A stretch of 64,000 nt of DNA, from assembly GCA_002148405.1 (NCBI GenBank), contig MUGG01000212.1:62001-126000 (forward strand), written 5' to 3'. Both the position numbers and the translations under genes were made by a program. The notes under the pieces were generated by a model. It saw nothing but the letters and a program-made list of their open reading frames with translations. It had not been told where the DNA came from and did not search any database. Source of the stretch: Alkalinema sp. CACIAM 70d (GTDB lineage: Bacteria > Cyanobacteriota > Cyanobacteriia > Leptolyngbyales > Leptolyngbyaceae). Shown here piece by piece: positions 7,987 through 16,763 of the stretch. Position 1 is the first letter of the stretch. Each line of letters begins with the position of its first letter.

Positions 7987-8691
7987 TTACTGCATGACGG
8001 GATCCTGTACTAGATCTCCCAGATCAACGGATTGAAGTAGACTCTTCCAATCGCTTTGTACAGCCGGGTCAGGATTTTGTAACCGCAGATCCGCAAGACT
8101 GTTCAAGGCCTCCTGCCAGATTCCAGATTCTGCGTAAAGGCCAGAATGGTCTTTTGCGGGTAGGGTTTGTAATTTGCGTTGTACGTCCTCCGGTAGGTTA
8201 ACCCGCTCAATCCAGCCTTCCGTCACCATATCGCCCGATCGATCGTCTGCATCACAGACCAGTGCAAACTTCCATTGATAGGTTTTCCCAACTTGCAACG
8301 GCTGGGTTGTCTGAGGTACACTTAAGCGAATGATTCCGGCTTTCCCGCTCAATGCAAAATCTTGGGCATACAATTCTTCACCCTTCTCATTCAGCAAAAT
8401 GAAGGATGCCGAGGTCGCACTGGTCTTGGGCACATGCCACATCAGAGTGGGATGATCAGAGGCGGTGGTAATGACATTATCTTGGGGCACGATCGCCACT
8501 ACTGAGTCTTGCAGAGTCCGCTGATCGGTTTGCAAGGTAGGACAAGCCCCACGGGTACCACCCCCTTCACGACGCCCTGGTAACCCTCGATTTTTTGGGG
8601 TAAATCGTTGAGCAGAGGCAACATCTACCAAACTTACCGTTACTACGGTTGCAGCCACAAGGCAGAGCAAACCTGAACGCAGAAAACCCAT
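7987..8691 (-). CDS. DUF928 domain protein (second copy)
   Basis: A 234-residue exported protein. The signal peptide runs about residues 1-27 (MGFLRSGLL...VDVASAQ). The DUF928 hallmark PGRREGGGTRGACP is near residues 38-51, followed by a beta-rich domain with YQWKFALVCDADDRSGDMVTEGWIERV. An AGGTGAG ribosome site precedes the ATG. It is the last gene of a leftward series TpsB - CHASE2 cyclase - DUF928, with a 108-bp gap from the cyclase. DUF928 function is unknown; its location here suggests an envelope partner of the CHASE2 or TPS proteins. Confidence 0.82.
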   Translation of the reverse strand: MGFLRSGLLCLVAATVVTVSLVDVASAQRFTPKNRGLPGRREGGGTRGACPTLQTDQRTLQDSVVAIVPQDNVITTASDHPTLMWHVPKTSATSASFILLNEKGEELYAQDFALSGKAGIIRLSVPQTTQPLQVGKTYQWKFALVCDADDRSGDMVTEGWIERVNLPEDVQRKLQTLPAKDHSGLYAESGIWQEALNSLADLRLQNPDPAVQSDWKSLLQSVDLGDLVQDPVMQ

Positions 8692-8799
8692 AGCAATGAC
8701 TCACCTATATCAATATCTTGATTGTTTGAGATGGACATCATTTATCAATCCGAGAATGTCCTGAAAAATACATGGAACAATTGAATCAACCAGGTAGGG

Positions 8800-10722
8800 C
8801 TACGGAATAGAGATTGCCTCAGCGTTCACTACGGTGGGTTGATGATTAATGACTCGGTAGACGCTAACCTGTTGCTGTTTTCCCGCTAAACCCAACATGC
8901 CCCAAGCTTCCAACGCAAACTTTTTCCCCAGATATTGTTGGGTCGATTCACTAATCAAAATCCGGCAAGGATCAGACTGACGATGCTTTTCACAACTTTC
9001 TAAGCGAGAAGCCGTATTAACTGCATCGCCAATCACCCCATATTCCAAGTGCTCCCGATTGCCCAAGGTGCCAACGACGACAGTTCCGGTGCAAATTCCC
9101 ACTCGCATCTGAATCGGCCCAAATCCCCGTTCTCCCCATTCTTGGTTTAATTTTTCTAACCGTTCTGCCATTTCGATCGCGCAGTTGACAGCATCTTCCG
9201 CATCGGCTGCAATTTCCTCCGGTGTAGTGCGGGCGATCGGCACGCCAAATACCGCAAAAATGCCGTCTCCCATAAATTTATTCACAACCCCTTGATGGTG
9301 ATGAATTGCGGCGGTCATGGTGCTGAGGTATTCATTCAACCAGCGCATCAGATCAGGCGGTGTGAGATTTTCAGAAATGCCGCTAAAGCCCCGCAAATCA
9401 GAAAATAACATTGTTGCCATGACCTGTTGCCCCGTTAAATGACCGGATTGGATTAAGTCATGGCGATTTTCCCACAGGGTTTGGGCTACTTTGGGTGAGG
9501 TGTTTTGGCCTAACAAGGTCATGGCCATCCGATTTTGGCGTTGTAGCATTTGTGCCCGATAGGCAATCACACAGCCTCCCCCTGCGATCGCGCTCACCAT
9601 TGGGGCCACGACGGGAACCCACAGTCCTTGCATCAAGGCGACGAAGCCCAAACTGGAAGAGGCTGCAAGGAGAGACGCTTGTACGATCGCCCAGGGAAAA
9701 ATTCTGCGCATTCGCCAAGCGATAATGGCACTCAGGATTCCCCAGATGGCAATCCAAACCCGTTCAGTATGATTGGAAAGAGCCCAGATTAAAGGCCGTT
9801 TACCAGTAGCAGCATCTAAAAGTTGGCTGATGACTTGGCCGTGAACTTCCACACCGCTCATTTGGTGTTCATTTGTTTGGCCGGGACTGTAGGGTGTGTA
9901 GAAAAAGTCCTTGCTACTTGTGGCAACATTGCCAATCAGAATGATTTTGTTACGAATCCAATCGGCAGGAACCTGTCGATCGAGCAGTTGGGATAAGGTG
10001 ACTCGACGACCAACTTGTAAATTGCGGTAATTCAGAAGAATTTGGTGGCCGCGAGTATCGGCTGTGCGGTAGGCTCCGGAGGTGCTTTCGATCGGCCAAA
10101 ATGTGCTCTGTCCCAGTTTTAAAATCCCTGCTTCTTCAGGACTTTCCTCCGCCATCACGCCATCTTTTTCTAAATAGGTAAATGCAAGCTGCATTGCAAA
10201 CGAGGTGTCTTCTTGGGCAAAGATGAGGGTTCGCCGAACAACGCCATCGCGATCAATGGAAATGTCATTAAAGCCAATTTGCTCTGGTGCCATCCCCGGT
10301 GGGGGAGGAATCTGTTCATCGGCAATATTAGAAATGCGATGAATGGCTACTACGTTTTTGGCCTGAAGTTGCTGAATCAGCGCTGGCTGTCCAGTGCCTT
10401 GGGGTAAGTCTCGATAGAAGTCCAATCCGATCGCCCGAGGTTGGGACGCTTGCAGGATAGATAAGGCCTCGGCGAGGGTACGATCGCTCGGGGTTGCTAC
10501 ATTGAGGCGGCGTAGATCGGTTTCGGTCACGCCTACAACTAGCAAGCGGGAGTCCGGTTCTTGGCCTGGGCGTAGTCGTACCATGAGGTCGTAGGCTCGG
10601 AGTTCCAAGGGTTCCAAGACACCCTTTTGCTCCATCAATAGAATGCCACCAATAATACTCAGGCTCAGCAAACTTGCTTTTAAAAGAGGTTTATCTAACA
10701 GTTGATTGAGAGAACGCCGCAT
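8800..10722 (-). CDS. CHASE2 sensor domain - class III adenylate/guanylate cyclase
   Basis: A 640-residue membrane receptor. An N-terminal transmembrane helix (about 15-32) leads into an extracytoplasmic CHASE2 domain (about 40-300, with LRPGQEPDSRLLVVGVTETD and the DFFYTPYSP region). Three hydrophobic segments (about 318-390) follow, then the cytoplasmic cyclase (about 430-620). Both metal-binding aspartates are visible, in FSDLRGF and in GDGIFAVFG. The substrate-site Lys (NKFMGDG), Asp and the Asn/Arg pair (GVIGDAVNTASRLE) are also present. That pattern fits an active enzyme, more likely adenylate cyclase. It lies between TpsB and DUF928 on the same strand, so an envelope signal may be converted to cAMP. 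A CpdA-type phosphodiesterase gene lies 11 kb away. Confidence 0.9.
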   Translation of the reverse strand: MRRSLNQLLDKPLLKASLLSLSIIGGILLMEQKGVLEPLELRAYDLMVRLRPGQEPDSRLLVVGVTETDLRRLNVATPSDRTLAEALSILQASQPRAIGLDFYRDLPQGTGQPALIQQLQAKNVVAIHRISNIADEQIPPPPGMAPEQIGFNDISIDRDGVVRRTLIFAQEDTSFAMQLAFTYLEKDGVMAEESPEEAGILKLGQSTFWPIESTSGAYRTADTRGHQILLNYRNLQVGRRVTLSQLLDRQVPADWIRNKIILIGNVATSSKDFFYTPYSPGQTNEHQMSGVEVHGQVISQLLDAATGKRPLIWALSNHTERVWIAIWGILSAIIAWRMRRIFPWAIVQASLLAASSSLGFVALMQGLWVPVVAPMVSAIAGGGCVIAYRAQMLQRQNRMAMTLLGQNTSPKVAQTLWENRHDLIQSGHLTGQQVMATMLFSDLRGFSGISENLTPPDLMRWLNEYLSTMTAAIHHHQGVVNKFMGDGIFAVFGVPIARTTPEEIAADAEDAVNCAIEMAERLEKLNQEWGERGFGPIQMRVGICTGTVVVGTLGNREHLEYGVIGDAVNTASRLESCEKHRQSDPCRILISESTQQYLGKKFALEAWGMLGLAGKQQQVSVYRVINHQPTVVNAEAISIP

Positions 10723-11019
10723 GATAAAAATACCAGGTAGAAATTTAAATTAAAGAGCAATCGTAGCAACTGTCTTATACTGAGGGATTTTGTACTGGGA
10801 GCCATGGCCATTATTCATGAAGCCCTCAGGTCGATTAGGACTTACTCTCAAGGTTGTGTTGCACCTCATCCTGGAAATTTCTACTCCCGCGATCGCTCCA
10901 CGGAGATTCTTTCTGTATCTCGCAAAAAAGTGCACAATTTGTTGAACTCAATGAACTGTTAAAGGACTCATCTAATTTTTTTAGAAAAATTACTTGTTAA
11001 TATTAATCATTCATTAGGC

Positions 11020-12627
11020 TTAGAATTCATAGCTAGAATTAAAGTAAAACGCTGGTGAAAACGATCGTACCGACCCAACTGACCTAAGCGGAAATGCCAC
11101 ATCTAACTGGAGGGATACCTTGTCCGAGGGTTGCCAGAGTAGACCAATGCCCGCACTGCTCATTAACCCCTTTGTATCTTTAGCAATGACTCCCGAATGA
11201 TTCCAAGCCACGCCCAAATCCAGAAAAGGTGAGGCTGTAAGAACCGATCGGCCCTTGGCATTGCGTTTAAAGACCCACTGTTCCGCGAGCGAAAAGGTGA
11301 CTCCATTATCGGTATTGAAAAAGTTATAGGGGTATCCCCTTAAAGAAGTCGCGCCCCCTGAACTAAATCGTTGGGAGGCATGTAATTCCGTAGAAGCCAA
11401 TTGCCAGTTCAGTTCAGCTAATAGGGCGTGATTTTTGCCTACAAGGAGTTGACGTTGAAATTGACCTGTCCAAGTCAAGAAACTAGTAGCCCCAGCGGTT
11501 GATTCTGTCTGAGTACTGCCTAAATTGAACTGGGAATTAAGCTGCCAAAACCCATGACTGTCGCGCTTAGTTACCTCCTGCCCAAAACGCAACATTTTGG
11601 TCTGACTTTCGCTAGACAAAATATTCGCAACTAAGGTCTTGCCGCGACGATGGACAACACCCAGGGAGAGAGCCACTTCCTCCGAAGGAATTCGTACAAT
11701 GGGCTGTCGAACGGCAATCTCCGTCAGGTGGGAACTCCCGGTAATGTCCAAGGCTTTGAGTGCTGGATCTGTGAGTTGGAATTGGTTGGGGGACAGTCGA
11801 AAGAAAACCGTTCCCTGCTTGCTGTTGAGCGGGTATTGATAAATTAAATTGGCGAGGGTTGAGCCACCTGTCGTAGATCGATCGAGGCTAACGATCACCC
11901 GATCTCCCATCCCAAACAGGTTGCGACTCCCTGCCACAATCCCCAAACTTGTACGACCCACGCTGGGGGCATTGTGATTACTGACTGTGACTTGCCCAAA
12001 GGTGGCAGGAGCCTCTTTGACGCGAATGCTCAGAATGCTATTGCCTGCACTGCTGCCTTCCTTTAGGGAAGCCTCAATATTGTCCAACAACGGATCGGCC
12101 CGCAGCAGTCGGAGGTGATTTTCCAGGGCTTCCTGGTTTAAGGGCAGCACTCCAGCCCGTTCAATGCGTTTGCGAATGTAATTGGGATGAATCTTTTGGG
12201 TGCCTTCAATTTCAATTTTTTCTAAACGGCCTTCAATTACCTGAATGGTAACTGTGCCATTTTCGATCGTTTGATCTGCTAAAATCGCCCGCGAAGTGAG
12301 ATAGCCATGATCAAGGTAATACCGGGTAACGGCATCCGCTGCTTTCTGCAAGTCCTCTAGCTTCAGGGCTTGATCTTCATAGGGTTGTGTGACATTTGCC
12401 AATTCCCAAGGTCGGAACACTGTACTGCCTTTGACCGCAAACTGCCGTACTTGAATAACGGGTGATGCTTTGGAGGCAATTTCTGGGCTTGACGCAGAGG
12501 GATGTAACTCTGTTGGGGGCCCAGCGGTTTGGGCTAAGCAGGAAGTCGCCGATACCCCGATCGTGCACAAGAGCCCCAGTCCTCCAATCACGGGTTGCAT
12601 ACGAGAAATGAATAGCGGCCCATCCAT
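11020..12627 (-). CDS. ShlB/FhaC/HecB-family two-partner secretion transporter (TpsB)
   Basis: 535 residues: the outer-membrane Omp85-type pore that exports a partner TpsA exoprotein. It has an N-terminal signal peptide (ending near SATSCLAQ), a Pro/Ser-rich linker and two POTRA domains (roughly 58-210, including VTRYYLDHGYLTSRAILADQ and QVIEGRLEKIEIEGTQKI). A 16-strand-type barrel ends in the aromatic FNSSYEF. The barrel contains the family motif RGYPYN (LRGYPYNFF), the VRGY/F-type loop 6 signature. Start could be the ATG at 12627 or the ATG at 12600; the latter puts the signal peptide at the N-terminus. Its likely client is the TPS-domain protein at 16764-20903, transcribed divergently. Confidence 0.92.
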   Translation of the reverse strand: MDGPLFISRMQPVIGGLGLLCTIGVSATSCLAQTAGPPTELHPSASSPEIASKASPVIQVRQFAVKGSTVFRPWELANVTQPYEDQALKLEDLQKAADAVTRYYLDHGYLTSRAILADQTIENGTVTIQVIEGRLEKIEIEGTQKIHPNYIRKRIERAGVLPLNQEALENHLRLLRADPLLDNIEASLKEGSSAGNSILSIRVKEAPATFGQVTVSNHNAPSVGRTSLGIVAGSRNLFGMGDRVIVSLDRSTTGGSTLANLIYQYPLNSKQGTVFFRLSPNQFQLTDPALKALDITGSSHLTEIAVRQPIVRIPSEEVALSLGVVHRRGKTLVANILSSESQTKMLRFGQEVTKRDSHGFWQLNSQFNLGSTQTESTAGATSFLTWTGQFQRQLLVGKNHALLAELNWQLASTELHASQRFSSGGATSLRGYPYNFFNTDNGVTFSLAEQWVFKRNAKGRSVLTASPFLDLGVAWNHSGVIAKDTKGLMSSAGIGLLWQPSDKVSLQLDVAFPLRSVGSVRSFSPAFYFNSSYEF

Positions 12628-12941
12628 GATTTTGCCCAGATGACTGGTTGCTGACAGGACTCGCTTAACGTCTAGAAGATAAACCTATCAATCGCTGGAG
12701 TCCTAGCTTACAGACTGCCCGAAATTTGCTGGGGAGAGATCATTGCGATCGAAAAATCTCGAATGACCTAGGGGCATTAATCACCGAAAATCGGTATTGC
12801 TAATCGTCACCATTGATGATTTCCGTAAAGTTGCGGTCGTTAAATCTGAAAATTTTCGGTCACTATGAGCGCATTATCTTTTCTATGCATCTGGAAGAGA
12901 GCAGAGAAATTTGTCAGGTATTCATCTCTAGGACACAATTT
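12628..12941. promoter_or_regulatory. Divergent intergenic region of the TPS locus
   Basis: 314 bp between the leftward TpsB gene and the rightward secreted-protein gene. It must hold the promoters for both arms. I see no clear palindrome or conserved -35/-10 pair. The + strand frame is open from 12813 but its first 43 codons precede a perfect signal peptide and are probably untranslated leader. Confidence 0.5.
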
Positions 12942-13361
12942 ATGCAACGGTTTGTTCAATCCTCTTGGGTCATCGCACAGGCTTCTGTTGGAATGTTGGG
13001 CGCGATCGCTTTGACGACAGGTTCGGCATTGGCTGATAATGCGTCTGTCAGTGGTTCTGTTAGCTACACGACTCCTGCAGGATATACCACCTCCTTCTCT
13101 GCTGAAAAAGTAGCTCCTACAGGCTATGGCTTTAATGGTGCAGTAACGGTTACTGCGATTCCTGGGGCAGCGGATGGTACACCCTCTGGTATGACGCTAG
13201 ACAGCACGATGAGCACTGTTGTCACTGGCTCGACCGCAGGCAATACCTTGAAAGAAAATGTGCTGACCACTCTAGGGTCGTTAGATGTCTCCACAAAGGC
13301 AGGCTTAGATTCCTACACCGCGATTTTGAAAGCGGCAGCGGGTACCGATGGGTTGGAATAG
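12942..13361 (+). CDS. Small secreted protein of the TPS locus, unknown family
   Basis: 139 residues. The first 32 or so form a signal peptide (MQRFVQSSWV...ALTTGSALA, cleavage before DNASV). The mature part is about 107 residues, Ser/Thr/Gly/Ala-rich, with several short beta-prone segments (VSGSVSYTTPAGYTTSF, GAVTVTAIPGAADG), no Cys, and ends in TDGLE. I do not recognise it. The start at ATG 12942 is fixed by the signal peptide; an upstream ATG at 12885 would add 19 non-signal residues. It has its own intrinsic terminator at 13462-13488. It might be a structural or adhesin-like surface component; that is a guess from composition and place. Confidence 0.65.
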   Translation: MQRFVQSSWVIAQASVGMLGAIALTTGSALADNASVSGSVSYTTPAGYTTSFSAEKVAPTGYGFNGAVTVTAIPGAADGTPSGMTLDSTMSTVVTGSTAGNTLKENVLTTLGSLDVSTKAGLDSYTAILKAAAGTDGLE

Positions 13362-13461
13362 GGCGATCAAACATCACCGATCGAAAATTCACCTCATGTA
13401 AGCAGAACTCTTGAATAGAGAGATTTCTAATTGCGCTAAATCATGAGAATTGCAACAGAAA

Positions 13462-13488
13462 GGGGCACTCTAGACGATGCCCCTTTTT
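13462..13488 (+). terminator. Rho-independent terminator after the small secreted protein
   Basis: GGGGCA (13462-13467) pairs with TGCCCC (13478-13483) around a 10-base loop, followed by TTTTT. The ATG at 13477 that opens the next frame lies inside this stem, which argues against its use as the start of the following gene. Confidence 0.85.
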
Positions 13489-13521
13489 CGGTTTGCTGTC
13501 TTGGACGCAGGTATTTCCCCC

Positions 13522-16500
13522 ATGCGTTATTGGTTATCAATTAGTGCATCAATTAGCGCATCGATCGTCAGTTGGGCTTTGGCACAGCAAGCGCTTGCGG
13601 GGGAAGTTACCGTACCCCAACCTGCTTCTATTGTAGAATCTTCGCCAATAAAGCCTTCGCAAGGAGCCGCGAACGAATCAGTTAATGCTAATTCCCATCC
13701 TTATCCCTATCCAATCCCATATAATCAACCCGCGTCGTTAAACACGGTTCTTGATCAGCAAGGAAAATCTTCAGCTAGTTTGCTGGAACTTGGAGCAGAA
13801 TCGCTGGAGAATAGCCGTTCGATCGAAATTTCAACGGACTTTCTGAGTCCCGATTCGTTTGCAGGGCAGGTGATCTCGGTTGATCCCGCACCACTCAACG
13901 CTGCAAATTCCTGGTTAGCATCGGATACAGGACTAACTAGTCTGACTTCTCCACCTGTGAGTTCAGCCCAATCTGCGGATCAGATAGTTTCTTCTAATAG
14001 CGTATTGATTAATAACGCATCTGTTAATAACGCATCCATTGCTGAGTCAACCCGTGCATCAGGGGCTACGCAGTCTCGCCCGTCGCAATCTTCCCCCTCT
14101 GTTCCAACGATCGCCAGTCAACCCATTAATTCTGTTGAAACGGTTCCTACCTTAGAATCGACCGTCCAAGATGGGCGCGTGCAACTCGTCCCCAAAACAG
14201 TACCCGGCGCAGAGACGATCGTTTCCCCTGAGGAAGCCCAGAAAAACCAGGTGTTTAATGCCTTGTCTAATAGCTCCCAACGCTATCCTGCCTTAGTCAA
14301 TCCCTATGGGCGATCGCAACCTCGATTGAACTGGTGGGAGCAACGCAAAAAAAGTAATGCAGTGAGCTTTAGTACTTCCCTGGTGGGTCAGCAACTCACC
14401 GTCAAGGACTTTTCCGTGACATCCTTTGCGCCGGATCAGCAGTTGTATTGGATTCTGCCAGGAAATCGCATTGTGATGGAAACCCAGGGATGGGTGGGCG
14501 ATTTTGATTACATGGGACGGGCTACGGATACTGTGATCGAACAGAAATTCAAAGTCACTCAGACATTATGGGGAATGCAGGCGGCTTGGATGTTGCCTCA
14601 ACCTTTGATTGATTTGATCGATCAAGAAAGTGCACAAAATACTAGTATTTTATCGATCGCGGGAGAAGTAAACAATTTAGACGGTGCCAATGTCTCTTCG
14701 ATCGCCCTCGATGCCAATGGCTTTTTATCTGGCCAAACCGCTAACCGCAACGAACCTATTATAGTTCGTCCGCCCCGCCCAGGCAAAGCCTCCACCTATA
14801 ATCCTGAGGGAGGCGGCTCGCTCTTTGATTCGCTGCTACCGATTAATACGCCTAAAATTCTGCAAGCCTTTCCCACTAATAACTTACAGGTGCTGCTAGA
14901 AGGAGATGGATTATTTGAAGGGGCCCGGATTGATGCAGCCTTATTAGATAGGGCAGGTATCAGTTTTGGCAATCCTTTTACTGGAAAAGGGTTCGCATTC
15001 AATCCAGAAATCACATCGCTGCCGGGGATCAAAACTTTGCAGCGAAATCAATTCGATAACTATGACTTTCTGAATGTTTTATCTAATCCATTTATTAGTG
15101 AAAAGCAACGGCAATTGTATTATCTAAATTCGCTCTACTGGGTTTCCCTGGGACTTCGGAAGCCTAGGATTCTAGATACAGCGGTGACCAAAAGCGCGCA
15201 AGACTGGTATCTTGCTCGGCTGAGTCGGCCCCATAACCGAACCCTTCTGCAATACGAGAAACAACCGGGACGAGCGACTTACTATAATCTGTTCATCAAT
15301 CCTGGGGTGGCGGTGGCGTTTTCAAAAGATGCCAATGAGTTTCACCAAGCCCAGAGTATTAATGCCAGCCTGGGTTATTTGCTAGGCGGGGTGTTTGCCT
15401 TTGTGCATCCCTATCGGTTAGAAAAAAGTCTCTGGGAAGCGGATCTGCGCCGGAAGCGTGAAGAACCGTTTGCCCCCCTCAGAACCAACACGACATCAGA
15501 ACAGCGCAAGCAGATTAATGCCCGGATCAACCAGTCTCTCAATATTGCTCAGTTAAGTTCTGGCTTGCATATTGTTTCAGGTTCTTTTACCTACCCCAGT
15601 CCCATTACCCCAACACAATCTCATTTATTTCAAGTCCGCACAGGCACCCACCGTCGCTTTGTGCAGTTGATCCAAGCCGATCAATCCGTACGATCGAGCG
15701 AAATTTATATTTCTAAATTACGCTTATCGGATCAAACCTTTGGCCCCTTGACCACGATCGGCCTCCCTGTGCCCACAAAACTCACCTCGATCGATAAGAA
15801 TCGCACCACTGCGGTCAAAACGATTGTCGCAAATGACAAACAAACGATTCAGTTTGAATTATCAGATGACTTAAATTTGGTTGCAGTTCCTGTGGGAATT
15901 CGACTTTTTGATATGGCTTTCGATCGGATTGAACTTTCCCAAATTGGCTATGTCACCACCGAGTTGCAAAGCTTTGAAGGTTATCTTCAACTGCCTGCGA
16001 TGGAAGCCGTCTGGCAAAAGTCCCACGGTAAGTTTTACTATGCAGTGGCTGCTGGCGCGTGGCTGAATTTCAGTAAAAATGTTGCCCCGAATGTCTTGCG
16101 CAATGACGTTGGCACACCCGAGCCGGGACTGGGGGTGTATGCCAATGCCGTTGTGAACTGGGCCAATCCCCAAGTCAAGCTCAATGCGGATAAAAAGATT
16201 GTTGCGGTTACGAATAACATTGCCACCCTACAACTGTCTTGGAATAGTGCCCAAACTCGCAACAATCCGGCCTATGCGAACTTTAGCTATGTCTATTTAC
16301 ACCAAACGCCCTCGGTAAATTACACCCTGAGTGCGGGGTTATTTCTCGCAGCGAATTCCCGTGCGGAAAAAGGTGAAAAGTCAGTGATGCTGACTCATTT
16401 TTTGACCAGTCAATTTAACTTCGCCTCTGGATTCAATGTGAATGCCTCCTTGGAGTTGAGCGATCGGGGCTATGTGACCCTAGAAGCCATGCAGACGATC

Positions 16501-16692
16501 AGTCCCCGCTGGGCCGTGGGAGTCTATTATCAAAATTATCAAACTCGAACAGGTTTAAACCGCCGTCTGGATGGATCCCAAGCTGGCGTGATTCTTCAAC
16601 GACGCAGCCGCAAGGGAAATACCTGGCAATTACGGATCGGACGGCAACGGGAAGATTGGGAATTCCAAGTTCAGGGGGATTTTCGGTTTTAG
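13522..16692 (+). CDS. Large predicted outer-membrane beta-barrel protein, unknown family
   Basis: 1056 residues from the ATG at 13522, which begins a signal peptide (MRYWLSISASISASIVSWAL, cleaved near QQALAG). Residues of about 30-260 are low-complexity, rich in Ser, Asn, Ala, Pro and Gln. From about residue 270 (NPYGRSQPRLNWWEQRKK) the protein is ordered and beta-rich. The last 300 residues show alternating amphipathic strands typical of a barrel, for example YVYLHQTPSVNYTLSAGLF, WAVGVYYQNYQTR and WQLRIGRQREDWEFQVQGD, and the chain ends in FRF, as BAM substrates do. I cannot assign a named family. It is 71 bp upstream of the TpsA-CHAT gene on the same strand and probably co-transcribed, so it may help expose or anchor that exoprotein. 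Confidence 0.75.
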   Translation: MRYWLSISASISASIVSWALAQQALAGEVTVPQPASIVESSPIKPSQGAANESVNANSHPYPYPIPYNQPASLNTVLDQQGKSSASLLELGAESLENSRSIEISTDFLSPDSFAGQVISVDPAPLNAANSWLASDTGLTSLTSPPVSSAQSADQIVSSNSVLINNASVNNASIAESTRASGATQSRPSQSSPSVPTIASQPINSVETVPTLESTVQDGRVQLVPKTVPGAETIVSPEEAQKNQVFNALSNSSQRYPALVNPYGRSQPRLNWWEQRKKSNAVSFSTSLVGQQLTVKDFSVTSFAPDQQLYWILPGNRIVMETQGWVGDFDYMGRATDTVIEQKFKVTQTLWGMQAAWMLPQPLIDLIDQESAQNTSILSIAGEVNNLDGANVSSIALDANGFLSGQTANRNEPIIVRPPRPGKASTYNPEGGGSLFDSLLPINTPKILQAFPTNNLQVLLEGDGLFEGARIDAALLDRAGISFGNPFTGKGFAFNPEITSLPGIKTLQRNQFDNYDFLNVLSNPFISEKQRQLYYLNSLYWVSLGLRKPRILDTAVTKSAQDWYLARLSRPHNRTLLQYEKQPGRATYYNLFINPGVAVAFSKDANEFHQAQSINASLGYLLGGVFAFVHPYRLEKSLWEADLRRKREEPFAPLRTNTTSEQRKQINARINQSLNIAQLSSGLHIVSGSFTYPSPITPTQSHLFQVRTGTHRRFVQLIQADQSVRSSEIYISKLRLSDQTFGPLTTIGLPVPTKLTSIDKNRTTAVKTIVANDKQTIQFELSDDLNLVAVPVGIRLFDMAFDRIELSQIGYVTTELQSFEGYLQLPAMEAVWQKSHGKFYYAVAAGAWLNFSKNVAPNVLRNDVGTPEPGLGVYANAVVNWANPQVKLNADKKIVAVTNNIATLQLSWNSAQTRNNPAYANFSYVYLHQTPSVNYTLSAGLFLAANSRAEKGEKSVMLTHFLTSQFNFASGFNVNASLELSDRGYVTLEAMQTISPRWAVGVYYQNYQTRTGLNRRLDGSQAGVILQRRSRKGNTWQLRIGRQREDWEFQVQGDFRF

Positions 16693-16763
16693 GGGAGTCG
16701 TGGTTTGGGGCATGTTAAGGGATGGGTTGCTCTGCCCGATCACGCTTTGCCTAAGAGGGTGCC

